A stretch of 64,000 nt of DNA from Cohnella rhizosphaerae (GCF_029525575.1 NZ_JAPDIA010000003.1:496001-560000); one strand, 5' to 3'; numbered from the stretch's first letter, positions 1-8,870 are shown. Notes: a model not told the origin generated them from the sequence alone. Translations and numbers: made by a program.

Positions 1-138
1 TTACAAGACCAGTTATAGCACGTGTCCGGGTTTGCGATGTTGCGCTTCTATTCGGGTGGCCGGGCAAGCCTTTGGTTGATGGCGGTTATGGCTGATAGAA
101 TGGGATTACAGGACAGCAACCCAGAGGAGGAGACACGA

Positions 139-645
139 GTGAACGAACGAACGCCAGTGGAGATCGTACCGTGGTCCGGAGGCCATCTCGAGCTGCTGCG
201 CCGAATGAACGCGCCGGAGATGACGGAGCATCTGGGCGGACCGGAGACGGAGGCGCAGGTCGCGGAGCGCCACGAACGTTATATGCGGATTGCCCAAAAA
301 GGAACGGGGCGCATGTTCGCCGTCGTTCTGCTCCCGGAGCGGGAGCTCGCAGGCAGCGTCGGATATTGGGAGCGCAATTGGCAGGGACGGCAAGTGTGCG
401 AGATGGGTTGGGGCATTCTGCCGGCCTACCAGGGCCGAGGCCTCGCGACCGCAGCCGTTGCGCAAGCGATCGAGGCCGTCCGCGCGCAGGGCGCCCGTCG
501 CACGATCCATGCGTATCCGGGCGCCGGCAATCCCGCGTCGAACGCCGTCTGCCGCAAGCTCGGCTTCACGCTAATCGGGGAGATCGAATTCGAATATCCG
601 CCGGGCAGCTGGATGCGGTGCAACGACTGGCGGCTGGCGCTCTGA
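139..645 (+). CDS. GNAT family N-acetyltransferase (RimJ/RimL type)
   Basis: A 168-residue protein of the GNAT superfamily, expected to move an acetyl group from acetyl-CoA to an amine; the substrate cannot be told. The acetyl-CoA loop (YQGRGLAT, about residue 97) and the C-terminal NPASNAVCRKLGF segment (about residue 140) are the usual landmarks of the Acetyltransf_3 branch. I chose the GTG at 139 because AGAGGAGG lies just upstream, although the frame stays open further upstream. The racemase-like gene follows 25 bp downstream on the same strand, so the two may be cotranscribed. No signal peptide or membrane segment is seen. Confidence 0.85.
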   Translation: MNERTPVEIVPWSGGHLELLRRMNAPEMTEHLGGPETEAQVAERHERYMRIAQKGTGRMFAVVLLPERELAGSVGYWERNWQGRQVCEMGWGILPAYQGRGLATAAVAQAIEAVRAQGARRTIHAYPGAGNPASNAVCRKLGFTLIGEIEFEYPPGSWMRCNDWRLAL

Positions 646-670
646 CGCTCTGAAAAGGAGGCGCAATGCG

Positions 671-1348
671 TTGGGACTGAAAATCGCTTGTCTGCATGCG
701 CATGAATCGAATATTGCCTACATCGCGCGTATCCGTCTGCCCGCAGAGATGTCCTGGGCGCATTACGTCGATCCGGGATTGATCGCCCGGATGAGCGCCG
801 ACGCTGCGTTTACGGAGGATCGCGCTCGCGACCATGTCGTTCGTCAGCTTGAATGGATGGCGATGGCCGGCGCCGACGCGATCCTGATCACTTGCACGAA
901 CTATATCGCCCTGCTGGACGAAGCGCGGCCGACCGTCCGTCTGCCGATTCTCAAGATCGACGAGCCGTTTTTCGAGGAGCTGTACGGCCGCGAAGGCGCC
1001 CAAGCGCTGCTGTTCACGAACCCGGCCACCGTCGAGGGGACGATGGCGCGGCTGTACGCCCATGCGGAGCGAGAAAAGCGCGCGAGGCCGCAGATCGAGG
1101 CCGTCGTGCTGTCGGAGGCATTCGATCTCGTCATGCGCGGGGAAAAGGAGGCTTATCTGAACGCCGTGCAGGGCGAACTGGACAGTTTGCTCGACGCAGA
1201 CCCGGAGAGGTTCGTCGCCGTCGCGCAGCTGTCGATGGTCGATGCTGCGGAGCGCGCGGAAGCCGCGCGAGGCGTACGGATTGGCCAGCCGCTTCGCCGG
1301 CTTGCCGAAGCCGTGCACGCGCTGTCGCGCGAGCTTGGCGGCCGCTGA
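671..1348 (+). CDS. Aspartate/glutamate racemase family protein
   Basis: A 225-residue cytoplasmic protein of the Asp/Glu/hydantoin racemase superfamily. The N-terminal half carries the cysteine motif ITCTNY (Cys75) that matches the first catalytic cysteine of the family. The second catalytic cysteine is not obvious: the equivalent region reads AQLSM. It may therefore be a non-racemase member, and the substrate is unknown. The start is TTG at 671, nine bases after AAGGAGG; an ATG five bases earlier is out of frame and closes at once. It follows the GNAT gene closely. Confidence 0.75.
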   Translation: MGLKIACLHAHESNIAYIARIRLPAEMSWAHYVDPGLIARMSADAAFTEDRARDHVVRQLEWMAMAGADAILITCTNYIALLDEARPTVRLPILKIDEPFFEELYGREGAQALLFTNPATVEGTMARLYAHAEREKRARPQIEAVVLSEAFDLVMRGEKEAYLNAVQGELDSLLDADPERFVAVAQLSMVDAAERAEAARGVRIGQPLRRLAEAVHALSRELGGR

Positions 1349-1356
1349 TCTTTTCG

Positions 1357-1456
1357 TCGCCAAGTCGCCAAGCCGCAAAGCCGCAAAGCCGCAAAGCCGC
1401 AAAGCCGCAAAACCGTAAAACCGCAAAACCGTAAAACCGCCAAACCGCAAAACCGG
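1357..1456. repeat. 8-bp tandem repeat (GCCGCAAA)n
   Basis: About twelve imperfect copies of GCCGCAAA, drifting to ACCGTAAA and ACCGCAAA, lie just after the racemase-like stop codon. This is a simple minisatellite that probably arose by slippage. No conserved protein is encoded across it. Confidence 0.85.
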
Positions 1457-1539
1457 CAATCGGCAAGAAACCTGGCGCGCGTCTACGTGCTAAACTGGGA
1501 GAGAAAACCAGACTCTTTTAAAGCGAGGAGAGATCGTCG

Positions 1540-2031
1540 GTGACTTCCATTAATCTCAGCCAAGTGCCGGTGGCGACAGCGGAGATGCTCGTGCGCAGGC
1601 CGGTAGAAGAAGTATTCGAAGCGTTCGTCGACCCGTCGGTAACGACGCGGTTCTGGTTCACCAAGAGCAGTGGCCGGTTGGCGGAGGGAGCGCGCGTCCG
1701 TTGGGAGTGGGAGATGTACGGCGCGGCGGCGGAGGTGGACGTCCTTGCGATCGAGCCGAATCGTCGGATTAAGATCCGATGGGGCGACGAGACAAACGGC
1801 TTTACGCAAGTGGAATGGACCTTTACGGACCGCGGGGCGAACGAGACCTTCGTCAGCGTCGTCAACTCGGGCTTCCAGGGCGACGGCGACGCGGTCGTGG
1901 CCCAGGCGCTCGATTCGACCGGCGGCTTCAACATGGTGCTCTGCGCGCTGAAGGCTCTGCTCGAGCACGGTATCGAGCTGAACGTCGTTGCCGACAAGGC
2001 GCCGGATGCGCACGTACGGCCCATCAAATAA
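1540..2031 (+). CDS. SRPBCC / AHSA1-like protein
   Basis: A 163-residue START-like (SRPBCC) protein of the Activator-of-Hsp90-ATPase-homology-1 type, which usually binds small hydrophobic ligands. The family's opening is visible (VRRPVEEVFEAFVDPSVTTRFW), as is the closing helix around GGFNMVLCALKALLEHGIELN. The start is GTG at 1540 behind GCGAGGAG. The gene appears monocistronic because a strong terminator hairpin follows at 2047-2077. A second member of the family lies at 22074. Confidence 0.85.
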   Translation: MTSINLSQVPVATAEMLVRRPVEEVFEAFVDPSVTTRFWFTKSSGRLAEGARVRWEWEMYGAAAEVDVLAIEPNRRIKIRWGDETNGFTQVEWTFTDRGANETFVSVVNSGFQGDGDAVVAQALDSTGGFNMVLCALKALLEHGIELNVVADKAPDAHVRPIK

Positions 2032-2046
2032 AGCCATATACGCACG

Positions 2047-2080
2047 AGACCGCCAGGACACCCTCTCTTGGCGGTCTTTG
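2047..2080 (+). terminator. Factor-independent terminator after the SRPBCC gene
   Basis: Perfect 9-bp stem AGACCGCCA (2047-2055) / TGGCGGTCT (2069-2077) with a 13-nt loop, followed by a short T stretch. Confidence 0.75.
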
Positions 2081-2157
2081 CTCATTCCAGGCGTGGAAAC
2101 TATATTGACATTCGATATATTGCTTTCCGATATGTATGCGATGCGGGGGGAACGAAC

Positions 2158-2493
2158 TTGGACAAATCGAAGCAAATACTGCCGTTGACGGAAGCATTCT
2201 ACTATATTCTGGTGACGCTGTGCGCGGAGCCCTCGCACGGTTACGGCATGATGCAGGAGGTGGAGCGCATGAGCGGCGGCAGGCTCAAGATTGGTGCCGG
2301 CACGTTGTATACCGCGCTGAACACGCTGCAGGGCAAGGGGCTCATCGAGCCGTATCCGGGCGCTGAGGGGACGGACGCCAGGCGCAAGCTGTATGCGATC
2401 ACGACGAGCGGGCGTACGGTGCTGGCTGCGGAGGTCGAGCGGCTGGAGGAGCTGCTGACGGCGGGAAGACATGCGTTGAACGGGAGGGATTAA
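2158..2493 (+). CDS. PadR family transcriptional regulator
   Basis: A 111-residue winged-helix repressor of the PadR family. It shows the typical order: an N-terminal LTEAFYYILVTL helix, the SHGYGMMQEVE turn, the recognition region GRLKIGAGTLYTALNTLQ and the wing with ARRKLYAITTSGR. I chose TTG at 2158 behind a G-rich site; the open frame runs further upstream without a better start. A TTGACA hexamer at 2105-2110 may belong to its promoter, but no good -10 is seen. It is followed 2 bp later by the DUF2812 gene. That pairing is common in Bacillota, and PadR usually represses its own operon. Confidence 0.85.
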   Translation: MDKSKQILPLTEAFYYILVTLCAEPSHGYGMMQEVERMSGGRLKIGAGTLYTALNTLQGKGLIEPYPGAEGTDARRKLYAITTSGRTVLAAEVERLEELLTAGRHALNGRD

Positions 2494-2495
2494 GA

Positions 2496-3053
2496 ATGGC
2501 GCGGACGGAAAAAAGATGGCATGCGTGGATGAGTTGGAACTACGAGAAGGAGGAACGGTGGCTGAACGAGCAGTCGGCCCGCGGGCTGCATATGACGAAG
2601 GGAGGCGCGTTCAGAAGCGAGTTCGAGCGCGACGGGACGGTCCGTTACACCTACGGTCTCTCGATTATCAGGGCGGCCTGACGAAGAAAAACGGCAAGCT
2701 GGACGCGTACATTGAGCTGTACCGGGACATGGGATGGGCGTACGTAAGCTCGTTCAGCGGTGTCTGGCATTACTTTCGCAGGCCTTGGGAACCGGGCGAG
2801 ACGCCGAAGCTGTATACAGACCGGGAGTCTCTGGTCGAACATTACAAAAAGATCAAACGCGTGATGGCGGCGATGCTGTTCGCGAATCTCGTCATTTTGT
2901 TCGCGAACTTCGCCAATATCGTCTCCAGGCTTGAAGCTTCCATGCGATGGGGGGATTACGGTGCCGTTGCTCGCTATTTACGCAATTTTGTTCGCTCTGC
3001 TCGGATATGGGATCGTCAAGATGAACAAGAAGATCAAAGAGACGGGCGGGTAG
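2496..3053 (+). CDS. DUF2812 domain membrane protein (two frame breaks)
   Basis: A DUF2812 protein of about 185 residues: a soluble N-terminal domain (WMSWNYEKEERWLNEQSARG near residue 10) followed by two membrane segments. The frame breaks twice. Near 2655 about one base seems missing, between RYTYG and LDYQGG. At the G6 run 2949-2954, deleting one G restores the second membrane segment (LLAIYAILFALLGYGIVKM) and the stop at 3051-3053. The start is ATG 2496 with GGGAGGG upstream, 2 bp after the PadR stop. The function is unknown; DUF2812 genes are habitually cotranscribed with PadR regulators. Confidence 0.75.
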
Positions 3054-3151
3054 CAGGCACCGCTTGCTCGCCGTTCTAAAGATTCGTGCGACGGTCCGCC
3101 TCGGCCTGCTATACTGGTGAGGACACGATCAAAGCGAAGGAGCGGACGACG

Positions 3152-3602
3152 TTGAAATTCAAAGCGACAGTCGAATTGAACGGCAAGACGGCGACGGGCA
3201 TCGAGGTACCGGCCGAAGCTGTCGAAGCGCTGGGATCGGGCAAAAAGCCGGCGGTATATGCGACGGTTGCCGGCTATACGTATCGCAGCACGGTTGCGGC
3301 GATGGGCGGACGCTACATGCTGCCGCTGAGCGCGGAGCATCGAGGCGCCGCCGGCGTTGCGGCAGGGGACGAGGTCGAGGTGTCGCTTATGCTGGATACG
3401 GACCCGCGCGAGGTGAAGGTGCCGGACGATCTGGCCGCCGCGCTCGCGGGAGCTCCCGCGGCACGCGCTTTTTTTCGACGGACTCTCGAACAGCAACAAG
3501 AGCCGCGTCGTCCTCTCCGTCGAAGGCGCCAAGACCGAAGAAACGCGCCTGCGCCGCATCGACAAGGCCGTGCAAGCGTTAAGCGAAGGCAAAGCCATAT
3601 AG
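3152..3602 (+). CDS. DUF1905 / YdeI-OmdA-like protein (one frame break)
   Basis: A protein of about 149 residues with the DUF1905 fold (LKFKATVELNGKTATGIEVP at the start; GVAAGDEVEVSL near residue 75) joined to a YdeI/OmdA-like helical tail. The frame breaks at the T7 run 3469-3475. Removing one T continues the protein as DGLSNSNKSRVVLSVEGAK and on to a TAG at 3600-3602. TTG 3152 was chosen because AAGGAG precedes it. The exact role is unknown. It ends 13 bp before the next gene. Confidence 0.72.
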
Positions 3603-3615
3603 GGGGGACGATGAT

Positions 3616-4460
3616 ATGAGCGGCATTATCGCAATTACGGGCGCTTCTTCCGGTATCGGACTGGCGACGGCGCTTAAGCTGGCGCAAGAGGGCTGGATCG
3701 TTTACGCGGGAACCCGCCATGTCGAGCGGGACCGGGAGCTTTATGCCGGGCAAGATAACCTGTACTGGGTCGAAATGGAGGTCACCGACGTCTCCTCGCT
3801 GGAGGCTGCGTTTGGGCGGATCGAACGCGAGCGGGGGAACGCTTGACGCGCTATTCTGCAATGCGGGCTTCGGATTTCTCCGTGCATTGGGACAAGCCGA
3901 CACTGCGGATATCCACCGCGTGTTCGATACCAACGTCTACGGCGTCATGCATACGATTCGCGCGGCGCTGCCGCTCCTCCGCCAAGCGGCGAACGGCGGC
4001 TATATCATCGCCACCTCCAGCGTCGGCGGTCTCGTCGGGCAGCCGCTCAACGAGATCTATTGCGCCAGCAAGTTTGCGGTGGAGGGATTGCTGGAGAGTC
4101 TGGCGACCTACTACAAGCCGACGTTCAATATCGACGTCACGCTGCTCGAGCCGGGCGCGATCGCGACCCAGTTCGTGGGCACCGTGATGGAGCAGGTGAA
4201 CGCGACGGGCGGCATTCTCGACGACGAATACAAGCCGGTCGTCCAGCGTTACCTGGACGGCTTCGCAAGCCGCAATTCCGTGCCGCAGACGGCGGAATCG
4301 GTCGCGGACGTCGTAGGGGGAGCTGCTGCAAATGGAGACCAAGCCCCTGCGCATCCGGACCTCCGAGGCCGCCGAGGCGTTCGCGCGCTTCAAGACCAGC
4401 CAGGATCCGACCGGTCTGGAAGGCATGCTGAACACACGGAAGGTTCAGTTGAATCAATAG
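3616..4460 (+). CDS. SDR family oxidoreductase (two frame breaks)
   Basis: A classical short-chain dehydrogenase of about 280 residues. The cofactor motif TGASSGIG lies at residues 8-15, NAGFG at about 80, the catalytic serine in ATSSVGG at about 135, and YCASK with the catalytic Tyr/Lys at about 148-152. Two frame breaks sit on G5 runs (3833-3837 and 4316-4320). Deleting one G at each gives a continuous protein ending at TAG 4458-4460. ATG 3616 has GGGGGGACG upstream. The substrate is not deducible. Confidence 0.85.
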
Positions 4461-4488
4461 GAGCACGGCGAAGAAAGGGTGGATTCGC

Positions 4489-4887
4489 ATGCCTCTCCTG
4501 CCTGCGTCCAAAAGCAAAAGATGGATCGACGTTGGCGCGGCTTCCGCTGTCGTCACTACTTTGCTGCTCTGGCTGATCCGGTTTTCCGTCCTCGGACAGT
4601 CATGGTCCGCGATCCACGCTTTGCGTTATTTCCTCGTCTGTCTCGTCGTGAGCGCCGTCATCGCGCTTTCCGGATGGCTCGGCGCGAGATGGCTGGCGGT
4701 CTCGCTCCTGGCGGGCCATCTGCTCGGCCTGCTGTTCATGGCAATCGCCTCGCGCGGCGCTACGGGGTGGGAGGATCTGGCGAGCCTGCTGATCTATCTG
4801 GAGCTGCTGGCCATCGGCTTTGGGCTCGGCGTCGTGATCGATCTCGCCAGGCTTATCGTGAGCAAGGCGCGGCGGCGCGGCGATTGA
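4489..4887 (+). CDS. Small integral membrane protein, function unknown
   Basis: A 132-residue protein with four predicted membrane helices (about residues 14-34, 44-63, 66-88 and 97-122) and a basic C-terminus (KARRRGD). I do not recognise a family. ATG 4489 follows GAAAGGGTGG. It lies 28 bp after the SDR gene on the same strand and ends at a strong bidirectional terminator. Confidence 0.65.
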   Translation: MPLLPASKSKRWIDVGAASAVVTTLLLWLIRFSVLGQSWSAIHALRYFLVCLVVSAVIALSGWLGARWLAVSLLAGHLLGLLFMAIASRGATGWEDLASLLIYLELLAIGFGLGVVIDLARLIVSKARRRGD

Positions 4888-4920
4888 GCCGAATGGGCAC
4901 GCCGGACCCGCATAAAAATA

Positions 4921-4956
4921 AACCCCGTCAGCGCGCTTGCACTGACGGGGTTTTGC
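4921..4956. terminator. Bidirectional terminator between convergent genes
   Basis: Perfect 11-bp stem AACCCCGTCAG (4921-4931) / CTGACGGGGTT (4942-4952), flanked by A-rich sequence on the left and T residues on the right. It sits between the ends of the membrane protein gene (+) and the stalk-domain gene (-). Confidence 0.85.
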
Positions 4957-5016
4957 ATCACGATTCGAAAAATATAAGTTTTACCTGTACTTTTCTGAAT
5001 CGACTCCGATAAAAAG

Positions 5017-5685
5017 TTATTTGAAATAAGACGTCGTCATCGGAATGAACACCGAGCCGCCGTCGGACGTTTCGGCCCATACGTAGAGCGCATCGGAACC
5101 CCCGATGTCGACTTCGATCGTGACGAGACCGTCGCCCATGGCGATCGGCTTCGTTTTCAGCTCGATATCGGTGTCGCTGTCCTGAACGTTAAACGCCTTG
5201 ATGTCTTTGCCGATCGCGGCGACTTGAATGTACAGCTTCTGGTACTTCTTTTTCGGATAAAGCATGAACGAAGCGCTGCGATCGCCGCTGTTGTTGTCCA
5301 AGAACACGTCCTTGTAGTCCTTCCCGTCGTAGACGGTCTTGGACGGATCCTTCGTGCGATTGTCGCCCTCGAAGCCGGTCGCGATCGAGATGCCGTCGAC
5401 CGTTTCGCCGAGCTGGATGAGGCCTTTGTTGTCCACGTGCACGGCGATGCCGAGCGCGTCGGAGACCGACCGAATCGGCAGGTAGGTCGTATTGTTGTAA
5501 GTAATCGGCGACAGCGTGCCGCCGTTGCCGTCGCGCAGCTGGAACGGTTTGCCGTTCACCTTGAAGCTGAGTCCCCAATTTAAAAAGGCTTTGATCGGCG
5601 TCAGGTTCGAAGCGGCGTAGGCGCCCGCTCCCATACTGGCGACCATGGACAGGCCGATGACGGCCGCGGTCAGCTTTTTCTTCAA
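5017..5685 (-). CDS. Secreted stalk-domain (copper amine oxidase N-terminal-like) protein
   Basis: A secreted protein of about 222 residues. A Sec signal peptide (KKKLTAAVIGLSMVASMGAGAYA) is followed by the stalk domain typical of Paenibacillaceae exoproteins (GKPFQLRDGNGGTLSPITYN, then YLPIRSVSDALGIAV), then a beta-rich C-terminal domain with no clear family. I prefer TTG at 5685: AGGAG lies ten bases upstream of it, whereas the GTG at 5694 is only one base from that site. The stalk fold mediates protein or cell-wall contacts. The role is otherwise unknown. Confidence 0.75.
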   Translation of the reverse strand: MKKKLTAAVIGLSMVASMGAGAYAASNLTPIKAFLNWGLSFKVNGKPFQLRDGNGGTLSPITYNNTTYLPIRSVSDALGIAVHVDNKGLIQLGETVDGISIATGFEGDNRTKDPSKTVYDGKDYKDVFLDNNSGDRSASFMLYPKKKYQKLYIQVAAIGKDIKAFNVQDSDTDIELKTKPIAMGDGLVTIEVDIGGSDALYVWAETSDGGSVFIPMTTSYFK

Positions 5686-5873
5686 TCTGTTCACGCTCCT
5701 GTCGCATTTATTTACGGATATGCCATTCTAGTATAAAAATGAATGGAAAGGCTGCGCAAACGATTTGTATAAAATAGTTCCAAAGACCTTGGCAGCGTGA
5801 GGCCTCGCATAACCGGCGCCCCGATTGGGATACTACTCCGGACACGCATCCAACCGAAGGAGGATCTTCCAAA

Positions 5874-6443
5874 TTGAATCTGGGCAACCATGAAGCGCTC
5901 GAGCTGAGCGAACTGCTGATGAGCTGTACGAACGCCATTCAATCGATGGCGCTGTTCCTGGATCAGGCGAAGGATCCCGAGCTGAAGGAGATGATCGGGA
6001 AGCATTACCCGGTCCACGTTCAGGATTACAATATGAAGATCGAATTCGTGAAAAAAATGACCGGCTCCACGGACAAGCTGAACGTCCCCGGCCTGTCGAT
6101 GACGGCGCTCCTTCCTGTGGCTGCGCCGCCGTATCCGTCCATCGAGCCCCAGGTGAAGCTGTCCGAACTGGACGACCGGGCGATCGCCACTTCGTACTTG
6201 CTGACCTTGAAGCGCGCGGGCCGCGAGTATGCGTGGGCCGCCTTCGAATGCGGGACGCCGCAGCTGCGGGCGTTTCTCGAAGACGCGTTCCGCATGTGCT
6301 CGCATCAGGCTCACGAAGTATGGTCGTATATGGGCCGCAAAAGCTGGTATCCGATCGTGCCCGCGACGGGCAACCTGATGGAGACGATCGGACAGATTTA
6401 CCGGGAAGTGCCGCATCATCAGCCGATGACGGTATACCAATAA
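5874..6443 (+). CDS. CotF-like spore coat protein
   Basis: A 189-residue, mostly helical protein resembling the coat F family: NHEALELSELLMSCTNAIQS at the start, a central FLDQAKDPELKEMI helix, a Pro-rich linker near residue 82 and a second helical pair ending in a Tyr/Pro/Gln-rich tail. CotF-type proteins are deposited in the inner spore coat. Start TTG 5874 lies nine bases from AAGGAGGA. It stands alone, divergent from the stalk-domain gene. A sporulation sigma-factor promoter is expected, but I could not assign one. Confidence 0.75.
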   Translation: MNLGNHEALELSELLMSCTNAIQSMALFLDQAKDPELKEMIGKHYPVHVQDYNMKIEFVKKMTGSTDKLNVPGLSMTALLPVAAPPYPSIEPQVKLSELDDRAIATSYLLTLKRAGREYAWAAFECGTPQLRAFLEDAFRMCSHQAHEVWSYMGRKSWYPIVPATGNLMETIGQIYREVPHHQPMTVYQ

Positions 6444-6539
6444 AAAAAGACGTCCGGACCCCCGGAAGCCGCGACGCCGGGCGAACGAGCGCGCCGGATT
6501 TTTTTAAACAGCCTTCTCAGTAGCAACCCAAGAGACGGC

Positions 6540-6800
6540 TTCACCGAGCGTTTGCCGAAGAATTCTCGGTTAGGAAAGAACGAGTAGACTTGCGCTGTCG
6601 CCCCGCCGCCGAAGTCTCGGTTAGAAACGAACGAGTAGACTTGCGATGTCGCCCCGTCGCCGAAATCTCGGTTAGAAACAAACGGGCCCTCCTGCACCAG
6701 CGCGGGGGCTTCGAAGTTCCGTTTAGGAACAAACGGGCCCGCTTGCGCCATTGAGCGATCGTTGAAGTCTCGGTTAGGAACGAGGAGGAGATCAAGCGCA
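6540..6800. repeat. 51-bp tandem array A (5 copies)
   Basis: Five imperfect units with the landmark TCTCGGTTAG at 6564, 6615, 6666, 6717 (as TTCCGTTTAG) and 6768, a period of exactly 51 bp. The unit also carries GAACAAACG or GAACGAACG. Open frames across it follow from the multiple-of-three period and show no conserved protein. The core resembles the complement of the array at 41530. Confidence 0.9.
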
Positions 6801-6864
6801 TTTGTGCTCGATCTGGACACGGATAACCCGGGAGCTGGGAGCCGCGAGTCGGAAGCCGGGGGGC

Positions 6865-7052
6865 GATAAGTGTTGAAAAGCAGTTAATCGGCGCGCTGAC
6901 CGGGGCTGTGGAGGAAATAAGTGTTCAACCGCATTTAATTGGTTCAAGACCGGGTCAAAACGCGCGAAAGTGGGAATTTAATTGCGCTTTAACACTTATT
7001 TAGGCCAATAACGTCATGACCCAAGAAAATAAATGCGTTTCAACAGCTATTA
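6865..7052. repeat. Four copies of a 25-nt AT-rich motif, two direct and two inverted
   Basis: Motif close to AATAAGTGTTNAANNGCATT with a TTAATT end. Direct copies lie at 6865-6889 and 6915-6940, inverted copies at 6975-7001 and 7028-7052. Spacing is about 50-60 bp. The direct and inverted pairs could form a long cruciform or hairpin. It lies in a gene-free stretch. Confidence 0.75.
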
Positions 7053-7248
7053 CATACAGGCCGCGAGCGCCATGACGTCAAACCCGTCAGGATGCTAAGT
7101 AACCTTAAACCTTCGCGTATTCTGATCGCGCACAGACGCCATTCAATCGAACCTCGCTGGCGGCGGCTGTGGAGGCGTTGGCGCGGTTGGTTGTGCGTTC
7201 AGGCGGTCGCGGGCTGTCCACCGAACGTTGCACGCGCTTGATGCAAGG

Positions 7249-7289
7249 ACCGTCAGGGAGAGCCACGACCTTCCCTGACGGTTTTTTTT
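7249..7289 (+). terminator. Strong + strand terminator with no recognised gene upstream
   Basis: Perfect 11-bp stem ACCGTCAGGGA (7249-7259) / TCCCTGACGGT (7272-7282) with a run of eight T on the + strand. It overlaps the very end of the minus-strand YitT gene, but for that direction the T tract is on the wrong side. The stretch 7053-7248 upstream has no supported gene, only GC-rich sequence with short inverted repeats. Confidence 0.8.
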
Positions 7290-7935
7290 ATCCTGCGGCC
7301 ATCGTGGTAGCGGACGGGGAAGCGGTCTGACCGGGTGCCTGGCGCCGGGAGGCGTCCAGCCGTCCCTTGTACAGCGATATTACCGTGCCGGTGATCGCGA
7401 GCGAGAGCGCGGAGATCAGCGCGCCGCCGAGGGAGATGGCGGACAGGCTCGTCGCAATGACCGCGAGATCGAACGCGAAGCCGGTCTTGCCGGGGTCTCG
7501 CCCGTATTTGAGCTGCAGATAGCGGGCCAATACCGTCGAGCCGCCGAACGACGCGCCGTTTTTGAACAGGATGCAGATGCCGATGCCGACGAGCGCGCCG
7601 CCGGCGACAGCTTCGACCATGAGGGGCATGCCGTATTCGGGCAGCAGCCCTTCGAGCGCGGTCAAGCCGGACAGCAGGCCGATGGCCCCGATCGTCCGGA
7701 GCGTGAACGAGCGGCCCATTTTGACCCAGGCAAACAGCAGGAAGGGCAGGTTGATGAGGATAAACAGCACCGGGAACTTCATATGGAACAAGTAAGAGAG
7801 ACTGAGCGCCAGTCCGGCGCTGCCCCCGGTGACGATCCGGGCTTCCTTCAGCAGCGATACGCCGATGGCCGTGACGATGCAGCCCAGCGCGATGAGCAGC
7901 CATTCCCTGCGTCGCTGATGCATGATATGATTCAT
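7288..7935 (-). CDS. YitT family membrane protein
   Basis: A 215-residue YitT/DUF161 membrane protein with about six hydrophobic helices and the family glycine-rich signature VTGGSAGLALSLSYL near residue 36. It is shorter than the usual 280 residues and lacks the C-terminal DUF2179 domain. Its transport substrate is unknown. ATG 7935 follows GGAGG at eight bases. It is transcribed away from the Lrp-type regulator at 8106, so that regulator may control it, as YitT-like and export proteins are often Lrp targets. Confidence 0.8.
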   Translation of the reverse strand: MNHIMHQRRREWLLIALGCIVTAIGVSLLKEARIVTGGSAGLALSLSYLFHMKFPVLFILINLPFLLFAWVKMGRSFTLRTIGAIGLLSGLTALEGLLPEYGMPLMVEAVAGGALVGIGICILFKNGASFGGSTVLARYLQLKYGRDPGKTGFAFDLAVIATSLSAISLGGALISALSLAITGTVISLYKGRLDASRRQAPGQTASPSATTMAAG

Positions 7936-8105
7936 GACAAACGCCTCCGCTTCTGTTTGCCTACCATGAAGTAATGTTATCTTCCATGATACGCAGCGGA
8001 GAAGCGCCGAGAAAGGTTGAAGTGAAGCTCTTTTGTGTCACTTAATATCACATTGAAACAATAAGCGCCGGATGTCCTGCAATTTGAAGGTGAGGGTGAA
8101 ACGAC

Positions 8106-8558
8106 ATGGATCGCATAGACATCAGCCTGCTCAAGCTGCTTCAGGAGGACGGCCGAATGACGGTCAGCGAGCTGTCCAAGCGGTTGTCGCTCAGCCGCCC
8201 CAGCGTCTCGGAGCGTCTCGCGCGCCTGCAGGAGCGAGGCGTCATCACAGGTTTTTGCGCCGTCGTGTCGGCGCCGGCCGTCGGAAGAAGCGTACAGGTG
8301 ATCATTCAGGTCAGCGAGCTCAAGGTGTCCCCGCTCGTGTTCGAGCGGCGGATCGCGGAAGACAGCGACGTCTTGGAGTGCTATCGCGTGACGGGCGCCG
8401 TCACGTTCATCCTGAAGGCGGCCGTGACGGACCTGAACGCGTTGAACCGTCTCGTCGAACGGCTGCTGCCTTGCGGCATGCTGAATACGTCGGTGATTCT
8501 GTCGTCCCCCGTAGCCGGGCGGGCGGTGTTGCCGCAATCGGAGGCGTCGGACGCCTGA
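8106..8558 (+). CDS. Lrp/AsnC family transcriptional regulator
   Basis: A 150-residue regulator with an N-terminal helix-turn-helix (MTVSELSKRLSLSRPSVSERL, residues 18-38) and a C-terminal RAM ligand-binding domain (about residues 68-140, with VLECYRVTGAVTFILKA). Lrp/AsnC proteins sense amino acids or related metabolites. It is divergent from yitT across 170 bp that probably hold the shared promoter and operator. ATG 8106 has AAGGTGAGGG upstream. A hairpin terminator follows at 8621-8645. Confidence 0.88.
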   Translation: MDRIDISLLKLLQEDGRMTVSELSKRLSLSRPSVSERLARLQERGVITGFCAVVSAPAVGRSVQVIIQVSELKVSPLVFERRIAEDSDVLECYRVTGAVTFILKAAVTDLNALNRLVERLLPCGMLNTSVILSSPVAGRAVLPQSEASDA

Positions 8559-8620
8559 GCGCCGACAGGGCCGGAGCTCGTCAGCCGCTCCGCCGCGGAA
8601 GCGCAAAGCGCATAACCAAA

Positions 8621-8645
8621 AGGCGGAGCTGCCGGCGCTCCGCCT
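8621..8645. terminator. Hairpin between convergent lrp-type and AAA genes
   Basis: Perfect 9-bp stem AGGCGGAGC (8621-8629) / GCTCCGCCT (8637-8645) with a 7-nt loop. T-rich sequence is weak on both sides, so the efficiency is uncertain. Confidence 0.6.
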
Positions 8646-8762
8646 CTTCGCGCTGCCTTGCCCTGCCCTGCGGCGGGCGATCGTTTAAAATGATTGATCT
8701 ATCGCAGCGTTTATCATTAATCGAATAAAGCAAGCGAGTAAAGCGAAGCGGCCTGCGTAAGG

Positions 8763-8870
8763 CTATCGCGCAAAAGTACGCGATTGAGAGCCGCATTCGT
8801 TCGGCGTATCGTCTATCGCGCAAAAGTGCAGCCATACGAGCCTTGGATGATGCGCTTTTGCAGGATCGCA
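8763..8870. repeat. Degenerate 50-bp repeat pair
   Basis: CTATCGCGCAAAAGT occurs at 8763 and again at 8813, 50 bp apart. A partial inverted relative (GCGCTTTTGC) lies at 8852. The 8559-8870 gap otherwise holds only the hairpin at 8621. This looks like a decayed member of the window's approximately 51-bp repeat class. Confidence 0.55.
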
